A stretch of DNA of 64,000 nucleotides from a bacterium (GCA_021800535.1 JAJYYV010000003.1:39056-103055), one strand, 5' to 3'; shown: positions 52,287 to 62,231, numbered from the stretch's first letter. A program made the numbers and translations. Notes: generated by a model from the sequence alone, not told the origin.

Positions 52287-53602
52287 AAAATCATTATATA
52301 AGACTTTTTATTATAGCCGCAATCATTGGCTTGTGTATCTGGGCTATATACCCGGTTCAACAAAAAATAAAGGAAGGTCTTGACCTTAAAGGTGGTGTTC
52401 ATATTGTTCTTCAGGTGGAAAAGCCACTCAATATACCGCATCCTAATATGTCAGATGTTACAAATAGAGCTCTGGAAATTATAAGAAACCGTGTGGATGC
52501 TCTTGGAATATCTGAACCTTCTATTGAAAAATCAGGTATGGACCGTATTATTGTTGACCTTCCTGGTGTTAAACAACCTCAACAGGCCATCAAAATTATA
52601 GGAAAAACAGCTTTGCTGGAGTTTTGTCTTGTATCTGATAATCAGCAAAAAATTGCTGAAGCTATAAGTGGCAAGGTTCCAAAAGGATATCAACTTCTTT
52701 ATAGTGAAAAAAGGAATGCAAATGGTGTTATGGAAAAATCTGCTCCTTTATTGGTAAAAGTTCCGCCTGAGTTAACAGGAGCTGATTTATCGGATGCTCA
52801 GGTTGGGTATAGCAACAGTGGTTTTCCAGTGGTAAGTTTAACATTTAATAGCAAGGGTACAACAAAATTTTCCGATGTAACAAGTGCAAATGTAGGCAAA
52901 AGACTTGCAATTATTCTTGATGGAATAATCCAGTCTGCTCCTGTTATCAGAGAAGCTATTTCCGGTGGTAAGGCCCAGATTTCAGGCAATTTTTCTCTTA
53001 GCGAAGCGAAGAATTTAGCTCTTGTGTTAAGAGCAGGAGCATTACCTGCAAAGGTCAAGGTAATATATAAACAAATTATAGGTCCATCACTTGGAAAACA
53101 ATATATTCAAGATGCAATTCATGCAGCATTATGGGGTTCTATTGTAGTTGTACTTTTTATGATAATTTATTATGCAGGTTTTGGCCTTTTGGCTGATTTT
53201 GCACTTGTATTAAATATTCTTATGCTTCTTGCTGTAATGGCTGTTTTTAAAGGAACCCTGACACTCCCTGGAATAGCAGGAATCGCTCTTACCATAGGTA
53301 TGTCTGTTGATGCCAATATTCTTATTTTTGAAAGGATAAGAGAAGAATTAAAATTGGGAAAATCTCCAAGGGGGGCTATTGATGCAGGTTATCATAGGGC
53401 ATGGAGTGCTATTATTGACTCTCATGTAACGACAATAATAGCCGGAATAATACTTTTTTATTTGGGAGCAGGAGCAATTAAAGGTTTTGGTTTTACTCTT
53501 ACAGTGGGATTGGCAGCCAATCTTTTAACAGCAGTATTTATAACAAAATCAATTGTTGATTATATCGTTGATGCCAAAGGTGTTGAAAAAATAAGGATAT
53601 AA
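52283..53602 (+). CDS. secD: Protein translocase subunit SecD
   Basis: This 439-residue inner-membrane protein works with SecF to drive late protein translocation with the proton gradient. It has an N-terminal helix, the [15 protein letters not shown] motif, the P1 domain ([19 protein letters not shown]), [18 protein letters not shown], and six helices with [20 protein letters not shown]. The length is on the short side typical of Gram-positive and deep-branching bacteria. Confidence 0.96.
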   Translation: MKNHYIRLFIIAAIIGLCIWAIYPVQQKIKEGLDLKGGVHIVLQVEKPLNIPHPNMSDVTNRALEIIRNRVDALGISEPSIEKSGMDRIIVDLPGVKQPQQAIKIIGKTALLEFCLVSDNQQKIAEAISGKVPKGYQLLYSEKRNANGVMEKSAPLLVKVPPELTGADLSDAQVGYSNSGFPVVSLTFNSKGTTKFSDVTSANVGKRLAIILDGIIQSAPVIREAISGGKAQISGNFSLSEAKNLALVLRAGALPAKVKVIYKQIIGPSLGKQYIQDAIHAALWGSIVVVLFMIIYYAGFGLLADFALVLNILMLLAVMAVFKGTLTLPGIAGIALTIGMSVDANILIFERIREELKLGKSPRGAIDAGYHRAWSAIIDSHVTTIIAGIILFYLGAGAIKGFGFTLTVGLAANLLTAVFITKSIVDYIVDAKGVEKIRI

Positions 53603-53603
53603 A

Positions 53604-54494
53604 ATGGAACTGATTAAAAAAACAAATTTTGATTTTTTAAGTTATAGAAAATATTTTTATATAATTTCATTGACAATAATTATTGCTGGAATTATTTCTT
53701 TTGCTTTAAGAGGGAAAAAAAATTTTGGCCCTGATTTTATTGGTGGGGACCTATTACAGATTCAAATAACTTCTCCAGTATCAAGTGCCACTATCAGAAA
53801 TTATCTTCAGCCTTTAGATAAATTTCAGATAAGAGTTCAAACCGTTGGGTCTTTACATAATCAATTTATAATAAGAAGTCTTCCCAATACTTCATCTATA
53901 ATATTAACACAATTACAGGATACTATTGGCGCATCAAATATAAAAGTTTTAAGTAATTCTGTTATTTCTCCCACTATGAGTACTACTTTAAGAAATAAGG
54001 CTTTAATAGCTTTTTTTATAGGATTAATAGCTATTCTTATATATATTGCTATCAGATTTGAATTTCACTTTGGGATAACAGCTACTATTGCTACATTTCA
54101 CGACCTTCTTATTGTAATGGCTTTTATGGCTCTTGCAGGTAAAACTTTTGATTCCACTTTAATCGCTGCTCTTCTTACAATTGCCGGTTATTCCACCAAT
54201 GATACAATTGTTATTTTTGACAGAATAAGAGAAAATATAAGAAAGACAAGAAGTACAAATTACATGGAGGTTTTTAATAAAAGCATCAATGAAACACTAA
54301 GTAGAACCACTTTAACCGTTTGTACAGTGGTTTTTGTTGACCTTGCTCTTTTCTTTTTTGGTGGAGAGGCACTTCATGATTTTGCGTATGCTTTACTTAT
54401 TGGGTTTGTAGTTGGAGCATATTCTTCAATTTTTATTGCTTCTGCACTTATAATCAGCTGGCAGAAAAAAAATCCATTTAAAATTAAGCTATGA
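53604..54494 (+). CDS. secF: Protein translocase subunit SecF
   Basis: The 296-residue partner of SecD has NFGPDFIGGDLLQIQI, a small periplasmic domain and five further helices with LIAALLTIAGYSTNDTIVIF, DRIREN and SINETLSRTTLT. It begins 1 nt after secD and overlaps rsmD by 4 nt. Confidence 0.96.
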   Translation: MELIKKTNFDFLSYRKYFYIISLTIIIAGIISFALRGKKNFGPDFIGGDLLQIQITSPVSSATIRNYLQPLDKFQIRVQTVGSLHNQFIIRSLPNTSSIILTQLQDTIGASNIKVLSNSVISPTMSTTLRNKALIAFFIGLIAILIYIAIRFEFHFGITATIATFHDLLIVMAFMALAGKTFDSTLIAALLTIAGYSTNDTIVIFDRIRENIRKTRSTNYMEVFNKSINETLSRTTLTVCTVVFVDLALFFFGGEALHDFAYALLIGFVVGAYSSIFIASALIISWQKKNPFKIKL

Positions 54495-55048
54495 GAATTA
54501 TTGGTGGATATCTAAAAGGAAAAAATCTTTATTTTGAGAAAAATTATAAAATCAGACCAACAAAGAATATTGTAAGAGAAGCGATTTTTGATATAATTGG
54601 AAATGAAATAAAAAACAAAAAAATTCTTGATGTTTTTGCTGGTACCGGGGCATTAGGGATAGAGGCTTTAAGCAGAGGTGCAGGTTTTGTGGTATTTGTT
54701 GAAAATTCTATAGATTCTTTGACTATTTTAAAAAAAAATATATCTTCTTTAGGTATTGAAAATAAAACAAAAGTTATTCTTTCTTCAGGAGAAAGAGCTC
54801 TTAAAAATTTTTTAAAAAATGAAGAGATTTTTAATATAATTTTTGCAGACCCTCCATACTATTATGAAGGGAAAAAAATTGAGAAAATTTTTAGGTTTTC
54901 CCAGGGATGTGTAGAAGATAGAAGTATTTTAATATTTGAAACTTTTCATAAGGTAAAGATGCCGGAAAAATCAAATAATTGGGGAAAAATAAAAGAAAAA
55001 AAATATAGTTCAACAAAAATAAATATATATAATTATATAAAAAAATGA
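54491..55048 (+). CDS. rsmD: 16S rRNA (guanine(966)-N2)-methyltransferase
   Basis: The 185-residue methyltransferase begins MRIIGGYLKGKNL and KIRPTKNIVREAIFDII, followed by SAM motif I DVFAGTGALGIEALSRGA and catalytic motif IIFADPPYYY. It methylates G966 of 16S rRNA. rsmD-coaD adjacency, seen here, is conserved in many bacteria. Confidence 0.95.
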   Translation: MRIIGGYLKGKNLYFEKNYKIRPTKNIVREAIFDIIGNEIKNKKILDVFAGTGALGIEALSRGAGFVVFVENSIDSLTILKKNISSLGIENKTKVILSSGERALKNFLKNEEIFNIIFADPPYYYEGKKIEKIFRFSQGCVEDRSILIFETFHKVKMPEKSNNWGKIKEKKYSSTKINIYNYIKK

Positions 55049-55153
55049 AGTGAAAAATGTTTGAAATAAGTTTGGATTGTCTTTAATGATTTATTTGAGT
55101 ATTGGTAGTTATAAAGCAGAAAAGAGCAATTCACAACTTATCTCTTGCTTTAG

Positions 55154-55159
55154 TATAAT
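55154..55159 (+). promoter_or_regulatory. -10 box of coaD
   Basis: TATAAT sits 9 nt before the coaD ATG, with TTCACA (55130-55135) 18 nt upstream as a possible -35. The transcript would have almost no leader. Confidence 0.55.
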
Positions 55160-55168
55160 TAAAATATT

Positions 55169-55654
55169 ATGAAAAAAACAATAGCAGTGTATCCGGGCAG
55201 TTTTGACCCTATAACCAATGGACATATAGATATTATAGAAAGAAGTTTGAAATTTATTGACAGTATTATAATTGCAGCTACAGATAGCCCATCTAAAAAA
55301 CCTTTATTTGAAATTGATAAAAGAATTTCCATGATAAAAGATATATTTAAAGAAAATAACAATATTAAAGTGGAAAAATTTAGCGGGCTTCTTGTGGATT
55401 ATTTAAAAAAGAAGAAAATTTTTCTTATCATAAGAGGTTTAAGAGAAGTTTCTGACTTTAATTATGAATTTCAATTGGTGTTAACAAATAGAAAATTTTT
55501 ATTCAATCTGGAAACTATTTTTCTTATGCCCAGAGAAGATTATATTTTTTTAAGTTCTTCAATTATAAAAGAAATTGCTTCTATGGGTGGAGAAGTGGAA
55601 AAGTTTGTTCCTGATATTGTTGTTAATGAGTTAAAAAAAATATATAAAATATAA
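55169..55654 (+). CDS. coaD: Phosphopantetheine adenylyltransferase
   Basis: CoaD makes dephospho-CoA. The 161-residue protein carries YPGSFDPITNGHIDIIERSL with the nucleotidyltransferase His, IIRGLREVSDFNYEFQL and FLSSSIIKEIASMGGEV. CoA is needed by the fatty-acid genes directly downstream. Confidence 0.96.
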   Translation: MKKTIAVYPGSFDPITNGHIDIIERSLKFIDSIIIAATDSPSKKPLFEIDKRISMIKDIFKENNNIKVEKFSGLLVDYLKKKKIFLIIRGLREVSDFNYEFQLVLTNRKFLFNLETIFLMPREDYIFLSSSIIKEIASMGGEVEKFVPDIVVNELKKIYKI

Positions 55655-55672
55655 TTTTAATCGGAGGAAAAT

Positions 55673-55870
55673 ATGACTACACCAAAACGGCATTCAAATA
55701 GTCGGACAAATATGAAAAGAAAAAGTAAAAAGCTTCACACTATTGATTTATCTACATGTTCAAATTGCGGTGAAGCAAAACTTCCTCATAGAATATGTCC
55801 CAAGTGCGGTTATTATAATGGCAAGCTTGTTATTCCGCCAAAAGTGAAAAAAGAGAAAGCCCCGGCATGA
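55673..55870 (+). CDS. rpmF: 50S ribosomal protein bL32
   Basis: The 65-residue protein has the L32 start [20 protein letters not shown] and a zinc-binding C-terminal half with [20 protein letters not shown], that is, the zinc-containing form. CGGAGG precedes the ATG. rpmF-plsX-fabH is a classic bacterial order; plsX overlaps by 4 nt. Confidence 0.97.
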   Translation: MTTPKRHSNSRTNMKRKSKKLHTIDLSTCSNCGEAKLPHRICPKCGYYNGKLVIPPKVKKEKAPA

Positions 55871-56877
55871 AAATAAAAATTGCAATTGATGGTATGGGTG
55901 GAGATAAAGCTCCATTGGAGATTATAAAAGCTGTCAAAGCCTTTGCCAGTAAAGAAAAAGAAAGTGAAATATATTTATTTGGACCTTCCAAAGATATTTC
56001 TCCATTAATAAATACAAATATAGTGGAAAATATTTCTTTTATTGATTGCCCCGGATATATTCCCATGGACTATAAAATAAATCTAAACCTTTTCAGAGAA
56101 GAAAATACTACAATGTATAAAATTCTGAAAATGATAAAAGAAGAAAAGGCAGATGTTGCTTATAGTGCTGGAAATACTGCCACTTTTGTTTCTCTTGCAG
56201 TTTATATTCTTGGAATGATAAAGGGGATTGAAAGACCGGCAATATGTGTTAATCTTCCAACTCAAAAAGGAGGCAGTACACTTTTTGTAGATGTAGGAGC
56301 CAATATTACACCTAAAATAATTCATCTTGTCCAGAATGCTTATATGGGTGCATTATATGCTCAGGAGGTTTTTGGAATATCTTTCCCTAAAATAGGACTT
56401 TTAAATATTGGTGAGGAAGAAACAAAAGGTGATGATTTAAGGCAAAAAACATATAAGATATTAAAAGAAAGTAAAAATATAAATTTTATAGGAAATATTG
56501 AAGGACATGATCTTTATGCTGGAAAAGCAGATGTTGTTATTACAGATGGATTCAGTGGAAATCTTATTCTTAAAGTCAGTGAAGGAATAACAAAATCTTT
56601 TAAAAACATGCTGCTTGACGAATTAAAAAGCTCTTTTACCGGTAAAATGGGGCTTTTGCTTACACAGAATATTTTCAGGGATTTTTCAAAGAAAGCTGAT
56701 TATGCAGAATATGGAGGAGGGATCTTACTTGGAGTAAATGGGAATGTTATTATTAGTCATGGAAGGTCATCAGCAAAAGCCGTTGTCAGTGGATTGAATT
56801 TAGGTGGGGAAATAATAATGAGTTCTTTTTTGAGCAAACTTAAGGAGAACAGTGAGAAATGGGAGCAAAACTTTTAG
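55867..56877 (+). CDS. plsX: Phosphate acyltransferase PlsX
   Basis: PlsX makes acyl-phosphate from acyl-ACP for phospholipid synthesis. The 336-residue protein begins [19 protein letters not shown] and has [54 protein letters not shown] and [20 protein letters not shown]. It overlaps fabH by 19 nt. Confidence 0.96.
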   Translation: MKIKIAIDGMGGDKAPLEIIKAVKAFASKEKESEIYLFGPSKDISPLINTNIVENISFIDCPGYIPMDYKINLNLFREENTTMYKILKMIKEEKADVAYSAGNTATFVSLAVYILGMIKGIERPAICVNLPTQKGGSTLFVDVGANITPKIIHLVQNAYMGALYAQEVFGISFPKIGLLNIGEEETKGDDLRQKTYKILKESKNINFIGNIEGHDLYAGKADVVITDGFSGNLILKVSEGITKSFKNMLLDELKSSFTGKMGLLLTQNIFRDFSKKADYAEYGGGILLGVNGNVIISHGRSSAKAVVSGLNLGGEIIMSSFLSKLKENSEKWEQNF

Positions 56878-57836
56878 GAATTGGTTCTTATTTACCTGAA
56901 AAAATTTTAACAAATAAAGACCTTGAAAAAATGGTGGATACTTCTGATGAATGGATAACCACAAGAACAGGAATAAAAGAAAGAAGGGTTTCTTCTCCTT
57001 CCCAGGCAAGTTCAGACCTGGGTTACCAGGCATCTTTAAAAGCAATAGAAAATGCCGGTATTGTAAAAGAAAGTATAGAGATGATTATTACTGCAACTAT
57101 AACCCCGGATATGTTTTTCCCTTCAACAGCATGTATTATTCAGGAAAAATTAGGGCTTGATAATATTCCTTGTTTTGACCTTAGCTCAGCATGCGCAGGA
57201 TTTATATATGGGCTTGAGATTGCAAGAAGTTTTATTGATTCAGGCAAATATTCTACAATTTTGGTTATAGCCACTGACTGTATGAGTAAGGTCACTGATT
57301 ATACAGACAGGTCAACATGTATTCTTCTTGGTGATGGTTCGGCGGCAGCCGTAGTTGGAAAATCTAAAGATGATATAGGGATTTTAGATTCCTATCTTGG
57401 GGCTTCAGGGAAATATGCCAGGCTTCTTTATATGCCTGCTGGTGGCTCAAGACAGCCTGCTTCCATAGAAACAGTAACTCAAAGACTTCACTATATGAAA
57501 ATGGAAGGTTCTGCAGTGTATAAAGTGGCTGTTACATCAATGGTGGACGCAGTAAATGTTGTATTAAAAAAAGCAGGACTTTCAAAGGATGATATTTCTT
57601 TATTTATTCCTCATCAGGCAAACTTAAGGATTATTCAGGCTATTGGAAAAACCCTTGATGTGCCAATGGAGAAAATTTTTGTGAATATTGAAAAATACGG
57701 GAATATGTCTGCGGCTTCTGTAGGTGTTGCTTTTGATGAAGCAATTAGAAATGAAAAAATAAAAAATGGAGATACTATTTGTATGGTATCTTTTGGCTCA
57801 GGATTCACCTGGGCATCAAATATTATAAAGTTATGA
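56859..57836 (+). CDS. fabH: Beta-ketoacyl-ACP synthase III
   Basis: FabH condenses acetyl-CoA with malonyl-ACP. The 325-residue protein shows TSDEWITTRTGIKERRVSS, active Cys in DLSSACAGFIYGL near 113, His in FIPHQANLRIIQA and Asn in YGNMSAASVGVAF. AAGGAG precedes the ATG, which lies within plsX. Confidence 0.96.
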   Translation: MGAKLLGIGSYLPEKILTNKDLEKMVDTSDEWITTRTGIKERRVSSPSQASSDLGYQASLKAIENAGIVKESIEMIITATITPDMFFPSTACIIQEKLGLDNIPCFDLSSACAGFIYGLEIARSFIDSGKYSTILVIATDCMSKVTDYTDRSTCILLGDGSAAAVVGKSKDDIGILDSYLGASGKYARLLYMPAGGSRQPASIETVTQRLHYMKMEGSAVYKVAVTSMVDAVNVVLKKAGLSKDDISLFIPHQANLRIIQAIGKTLDVPMEKIFVNIEKYGNMSAASVGVAFDEAIRNEKIKNGDTICMVSFGSGFTWASNIIKL

Positions 57837-58756
57837 AAACAATAGGAATTGTTTTCCCCGGACAGGGTTCTCAATATATAGGAATGGGTAAAGAATTTTT
57901 TGATATATATCCCGAAGTAAAAAAAATATTTGATATAGGTTCCAATATCACAGGTATTGATTTGGCAAAAATTTGTTTTGAAGGTCCTCTTGAGACCTTA
58001 ACAGAAACATCTAACTGTCAATTAGCAATGTTTGCTGTTAATATTTCGGTTTTTACGGTTTTACAACAAGAATTTCCTTTTATTCCAGACTTTTCTGCCG
58101 GGCATAGTCTTGGTGAATATTCTGCTCTTTTTTCTGCAGGATGCTTATCTATTAAAGATGCATTTACAATTGTGCAAAAAAGGGCCGGGTTTATGAAAGA
58201 CTCTGCCATAGAAAATCCTGGTTCAATGCTGGCAATACTTGGAAAAGATGAAAATCAGGTAAGACAAATAATAGAGGGTTTTAATATTGAAATTTCAAAT
58301 ATAAACAGTCTAAATCAAATAGTTGTCGGAGGAAGAAATCAGGATATAAAAAATTTTACTGATTTTTTAACACAAAATAATATTAAGTATATTCTGTTAA
58401 AAGTATCAGGAGCGTTTCATACCTCTTTAATGGCTGAAGCAAAAGAAAAATTAGAAAAAGAAATAGAAAAAATACAATTTAAAACATCTTTATTTCCTGT
58501 ATATACAAATTTTAATGGTGAAATTTTAAAAGATAAATATAATATAAAACAGGCATTATTGGAACAAATTATTAATCCTGTTCAATGGGTGAAAATTGTA
58601 AAAAGTTTTCCATCTGAAAGTATTGTTATTGAATTAGGGCCCAAAAAGGTTCTTTCAGGACTTATAAATAAGATATCACCGGAAATTAAAACCTTAAATA
58701 TAGAAGATAAAAAAACATTAGAACAAACTCTTAATTTTCTGAAAGGAGAAAAATAA
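57833..58756 (+). CDS. fabD: Malonyl-CoA:ACP transacylase
   Basis: FabD (307 residues) loads malonate onto ACP. It begins MKTIGIVFPGQGSQYIGMGK, with the nucleophile Ser in GHSLGEYSALFSAG near 90 and His in SGAFHTSLMAEA. I chose 57833 because it gives the standard N terminus and an ATGA overlap with fabH. Confidence 0.96.
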   Translation: MKTIGIVFPGQGSQYIGMGKEFFDIYPEVKKIFDIGSNITGIDLAKICFEGPLETLTETSNCQLAMFAVNISVFTVLQQEFPFIPDFSAGHSLGEYSALFSAGCLSIKDAFTIVQKRAGFMKDSAIENPGSMLAILGKDENQVRQIIEGFNIEISNINSLNQIVVGGRNQDIKNFTDFLTQNNIKYILLKVSGAFHTSLMAEAKEKLEKEIEKIQFKTSLFPVYTNFNGEILKDKYNIKQALLEQIINPVQWVKIVKSFPSESIVIELGPKKVLSGLINKISPEIKTLNIEDKKTLEQTLNFLKGEK

Positions 58757-58757
58757 T

Positions 58758-59489
58758 ATGTTAAAAGATAAAGTAGCAATTATTACAGGAGCCACAGGAG
58801 GAATTGGAAGGGCGATTTTACAAAAATTTAGTGATAGCGGTGCAAAATTGGTTTTATGGGATGTAGCAGACCCTGAAAGTATTGTAAAAAAATTAAGAGA
58901 AAAAGGTATTGATGCTATAGGAGATATTGTTGATATAACAAAATCCTCCCAGATAGAAATCTCGGCAAAAAAAATTATTGATAAATTTGGCAGAATAGAT
59001 ATTTTAATAAATAATGCAGGCATTACCAAAGATAATCTTATCATAAAAATGAAGGAAGAAGAATGGGATAATGTTTTAAACATAAATCTTAAAGGTGCCT
59101 TTTTATGTACAAAAATTATAGGTAAAATAATGTGGCTTCAGCATTCTGGAAAGATAATTAATATGGCTTCAATTATAGGACAGATTGGAAACATGGGGCA
59201 GGTAAATTATTCTGCTTCAAAAGCAGGCCTTATAGCTTTAACCAAAACATCAGCAAAAGAATTTGCAAGGGCAAACATTCAGGTAAATGCTGTTGCTCCC
59301 GGATATATTATGACACCGATGACAGAAAAATTACCAGAGCAGGTAAAAAATAAAATGCTGCAGGCTATACCACTGGAAAAATTTGGTTCTCCGGATGATG
59401 TTGCAGAAGTTGTTTTATTTTTTGCTTCTGATAAATCAAATTATATTACAGGACAGGTTCTTAGAGTTGATGGTGGCCTTGTAATGTAA
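58758..59489 (+). CDS. fabG: 3-oxoacyl-ACP reductase
   Basis: FabG is the NADPH-dependent SDR of fatty-acid elongation (243 residues): cofactor loop TGATGGIGRAIL, NNAGIT, catalytic Ser in NMASIIGQIGNMGQ, YSASKAG with Tyr and Lys, and the C-terminal YITGQVLRVDGGLVM. It is the last gene of the rightward fab run; acpP and fabF, usually next, are inverted at 60996-62477. Its final 25 nt are duplicated at 60972-60996. Confidence 0.96.
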   Translation: MLKDKVAIITGATGGIGRAILQKFSDSGAKLVLWDVADPESIVKKLREKGIDAIGDIVDITKSSQIEISAKKIIDKFGRIDILINNAGITKDNLIIKMKEEEWDNVLNINLKGAFLCTKIIGKIMWLQHSGKIINMASIIGQIGNMGQVNYSASKAGLIALTKTSAKEFARANIQVNAVAPGYIMTPMTEKLPEQVKNKMLQAIPLEKFGSPDDVAEVVLFFASDKSNYITGQVLRVDGGLVM

Positions 59490-59490
59490 T
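59466..59490 (+). repeat. fabG 3' end, direct repeat (left copy)
   Basis: These 25 nt at the end of fabG recur at 60972-60996 with three mismatches (22/25). The two copies bracket the hemerythrin/DUF2249 genes. Confidence 0.6.
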
Positions 59491-59528
59491 TTAGTATATG
59501 ATAGATAGACCAACAATAGCAAACCCGA

Positions 59529-59592
59529 CTACTTTATAGATTTTTCCATGACACAACAATACCTTTCCATATAGATTTTTTATGACGCAATG
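59529..59592 (+). repeat. Dispersed AT-rich repeat, diverged copy
   Basis: Two units, TATAGATTTTTCCATGACAC and TATAGATTTTTTATGACGCA, spaced about 36 nt, resemble the units at 3971-4036 and 31366-31437. This copy lies just upstream of the promoter palindrome of the hemerythrin gene. Confidence 0.45.
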
Positions 59593-59599
59593 CGATTAC

Positions 59600-59629
59600 T
59601 TGACAAAATGATACTTATAAGGTATCATT
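59600..59629 (+). promoter_or_regulatory. Promoter overlapped by a 23-bp palindrome
   Basis: TTGACA (59600-59605), a 17-nt spacer and TATCAT (59623-59628) form a good promoter. A perfect inverted repeat, AATGATAC (59607-59614) and GTATCATT (59622-59629) around TTATAAG, fills the spacer and covers the -10, an ideal place for a repressor. Symmetry, length and the downstream genes suggest an Rrf2/NsrR- or FNR-like oxygen/NO regulator, but the regulator itself is not in the window. Confidence 0.75.
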
Positions 59630-59657
59630 ACAATAAAAGTAAAAAAAGGAGATTACA

Positions 59658-60644
59658 ATGGATACGATAAAGACAATAGATGTGAAGAAATTAAGCCATG
59701 AAGAAAAGGAAAAACTGATTTTTCCTAATCTGGAGGCTTTGGGGATAAATGAAACTTTGAGGATTATTTTGGATTTTAATCCACTACCCTTAACATATAT
59801 GCTGAAGGCACGTAATGACTTTGAAATTTCCTATGAAAAAGAAGGTCCTGTTGAATGGATATTGAAAATAAAAAAGATGGAGCAGAATACAGATGGTAAA
59901 CAGTACCTGAAGAGTTTGTTAAGGGATATAAAGTTGGGTGGGGCCCCTGAAGAAACAAGAGAAAAAGCCAAAAAACTTTTTCAGTCAGTGGATGCCAAAA
60001 CTCTGGGTATGGTGGAACAGGAATTGATAAGGGAAGGGGTTTCCCATGAAGAAATAAGGAAGAGCTTATGCGATATACATCTGGAGGTTTTAAGGGATGC
60101 CATGGTTTCAAAAAGAATAAAAGTTTCGGCTCCTCATCCTATCAACACTTTTATGGAAGAGCACAAGATTCTCCTTGAAAATCTTAATCAACTAAGCCTG
60201 TTGACAGCAAGGTTAAAGGATAAAAAAAGTTTTGAGGACATGAGGGATGACCTGGAAAAATTAAAGGATATTTCCCATCATCTTGTAGAAGCTGAAGCCC
60301 ATCACCAAAGGGAAGAGGATGTACTTTTTCCAAAACTGAAAGAACACGATGTAGTAGAGCCAGCAGAAATTATGAAGATGGACCATGTAGAATTTAGAAA
60401 AAGGAAAAAAGAGTTATACAATCTGGTGCAAAATTATAATGATTATGATTTTAAAACATTCAAAAAACAGGTTATGGAACAGGGTGAGTATTTAAGCAAG
60501 GAATTGGAAAGTCATATTTTCAAGGAAGATAATATCCTATATCAGATTGCGCTTCAGCTGTTAAATGAAAAAGAATGGGTAGAGGTGAAAAAAGGGTGTG
60601 ATAAAATTGGTTATTGTTGTTTTACACCATCTGACCAGAAGTAG
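59658..60644 (+). CDS. DUF2249-DUF438-hemerythrin protein
   Basis: This 328-residue protein has three parts: DUF2249 (about 1-75, with NETLRIILDFNPLPLTYML), DUF438 (about 78-155, with LLRDIKLGGAPEETREKAKK) and a hemerythrin HHE bundle (about 160-305) with iron ligands in HPINTFMEEHKILLENL, EAHHQREEDVLFPKLKEHD, MDHVEFRKRK and ESHIFKEDNILYQ. The di-iron site binds O2 or NO; such proteins belong to nitrosative or oxygen stress responses. AAAGGAG precedes the ATG. Confidence 0.9.
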   Translation: MDTIKTIDVKKLSHEEKEKLIFPNLEALGINETLRIILDFNPLPLTYMLKARNDFEISYEKEGPVEWILKIKKMEQNTDGKQYLKSLLRDIKLGGAPEETREKAKKLFQSVDAKTLGMVEQELIREGVSHEEIRKSLCDIHLEVLRDAMVSKRIKVSAPHPINTFMEEHKILLENLNQLSLLTARLKDKKSFEDMRDDLEKLKDISHHLVEAEAHHQREEDVLFPKLKEHDVVEPAEIMKMDHVEFRKRKKELYNLVQNYNDYDFKTFKKQVMEQGEYLSKELESHIFKEDNILYQIALQLLNEKEWVEVKKGCDKIGYCCFTPSDQK

Positions 60645-60672
60645 AATATAATATTGAAAAGGGGTGATAATA

Positions 60673-60909
60673 ATGGCAGATAAAATAGAAACATTAGATT
60701 TAAGGGCACTTCCTCCTTTTGAGCGGCATGAAAAAATATTTGAGCTCTGGGATAAACTAAAAGTAGGGGAAACCCTGAGAATTATTAATGACCATGACCC
60801 ACGGCCTCTTCATTATCAGTTTGAGGCAGAACAAAAAGACAGGTATGAATGGGAGTATGAACAAAATGGTCCCAAAGATTGGATTGTTAAGATAAAAAAG
60901 CAAAAATAA
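60673..60909 (+). CDS. DUF2249 protein
   Basis: A stand-alone DUF2249 domain of 78 residues: LDLRALPPFERHEKIFELWD, GETLRIINDHDPRPLHYQFE, DWIVKIKKQK. It is paralogous to the N-terminal domain of the preceding gene. A GGGGTGAT site places the start at 60673 rather than the GTG at 60664. It likely shares the palindrome-controlled transcript. Confidence 0.85.
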   Translation: MADKIETLDLRALPPFERHEKIFELWDKLKVGETLRIINDHDPRPLHYQFEAEQKDRYEWEYEQNGPKDWIVKIKKQK

Positions 60910-60971
60910 ATAAATACAGTCCTAATCCAATCCACTTGATTCCAAAATTGACCATAGAATAGAAAAATATA

Positions 60972-60996
60972 GTTGATGTCGGACTTGTAATGTAAT
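60972..60996 (+). repeat. fabG 3' end, direct repeat (right copy)
   Basis: GTTGATGTCGGACTTGTAAT followed by GTAAT matches the end of fabG, including its stop codon, at 22 of 25 positions. It is non-functional here and abuts the fabF stop on the other strand. Confidence 0.6.
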
Positions 60997-62231
60997 CAGT
61001 CAGTATACTTTTTGACAACCAGACTTATATTATGCCCTCCAAAACCAAAAGAATTTGAAAGAGCAATTTTAATATCTTTTGTTCTTGCTTCATTTGGAAC
61101 ATAATCAAGGTCACATTCAGGGTCCTGGAATTCATAATTTATTGTAGGAGGGATTATTCCTTCTATGCATGTAAGAATAGAAACTATAAATTCTACAGCT
61201 CCGGCGGCTCCCAATTGATGTCCTACCATTGATTTTATTGAACTTATAGGGATATTATAGGCTTTTTCCCCGCAAAGTTTTTTTATTGCTTTTGTTTCGC
61301 TTTTATCATTTAATTGTGTAGATGTTCCATGCGCATTGATATAATCTATTTCAGATACATCAATATGTGAGTTTTCAATAGCGGATTTCATGGATAAATA
61401 CGGTCCATAACCTTCAGGGTCCGGAGCAGTAATATGATAAGCATCACAGCTCATACCATAGCCTAAAAATTCAGCATAAATTTTTGCATTTCTGTTTTTT
61501 GCATGCTCTTCTGTTTCAAGTACAACAATTCCGGCTCCTTCTCCCATAACAAAACCATCTCTCGTTTTATCAAAGGGTCTGCTGGCTTTTTGAGGATTAT
61601 CATTTTGTGTTGATAGTGCCTTCATAGTGCAAAATCCTGCCAATCCCAGAGGGGTTATACATGATTCTGTTCCGCCTGCAATAATAATATCTGACATACC
61701 AAGTCTAAGAAAATCTAAAGAGACTGCTAAAGCATGCGCTCCTGAAGCACATGCGCTTACAGTAGCAAAATTAGGTCCTTTTAAACCAAAATTTATCGCC
61801 ACCTGTCCAGCAGCCATATCAGGGATAAGCATAGGAATTAAAAGAGGGGAAACCCTGTTTGGTCCATTTGATAACAAAATAGAATGTTGTTGTTCTATTA
61901 CCCTTAATCCTCCGATACCTGCACCAATAATTACCCCGATTTTTTCTTTGTTTTCTTTTTCAAATTCTAATCCGCTGTTTTTTATTGCTTCGTTAGCTGA
62001 TTGAAGAGCGAATTGAACAAATTTATCCATTCTTCTTAGGGCTTTGGAATCCACTACATCACATTGGAAATCTTTTACTTCTCCGGCAATTTTTGTAGGA
62101 TATGCAGAAATATCAAAATTGCTTATCCTGTCTACGCCGCTTTGTCCTCTAATAAGATTTTCCCATGTTGTTTTTCTATTATTTCCTATTGGGGTGACTA
62201 ATCCGAGGCCTGTTACTACTATTTTTTTCAT
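60996..62231 (-). CDS. fabF: Beta-ketoacyl-ACP synthase II
   Basis: FabF (411 residues) elongates acyl-ACP. It begins KKIVVTGLGLVTPIG, with active Cys in VSACASGAHALAV near 163, His in NAHGTSTQLNDKSET near 302 and His in KSMVGHQLGAAGAVEF near 338. It follows acpP immediately on the minus strand, so this pair faces the fabG end. Confidence 0.97.
   Translation of the reverse strand: MKKIVVTGLGLVTPIGNNRKTTWENLIRGQSGVDRISNFDISAYPTKIAGEVKDFQCDVVDSKALRRMDKFVQFALQSANEAIKNSGLEFEKENKEKIGVIIGAGIGGLRVIEQQHSILLSNGPNRVSPLLIPMLIPDMAAGQVAINFGLKGPNFATVSACASGAHALAVSLDFLRLGMSDIIIAGGTESCITPLGLAGFCTMKALSTQNDNPQKASRPFDKTRDGFVMGEGAGIVVLETEEHAKNRNAKIYAEFLGYGMSCDAYHITAPDPEGYGPYLSMKSAIENSHIDVSEIDYINAHGTSTQLNDKSETKAIKKLCGEKAYNIPISSIKSMVGHQLGAAGAVEFIVSILTCIEGIIPPTINYEFQDPECDLDYVPNEARTKDIKIALSNSFGFGGHNISLVVKKYTD

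Noticed and set aside
61627..62004. A 125-codon plus-strand open frame
   Set aside because: It is the antisense shadow of fabF.
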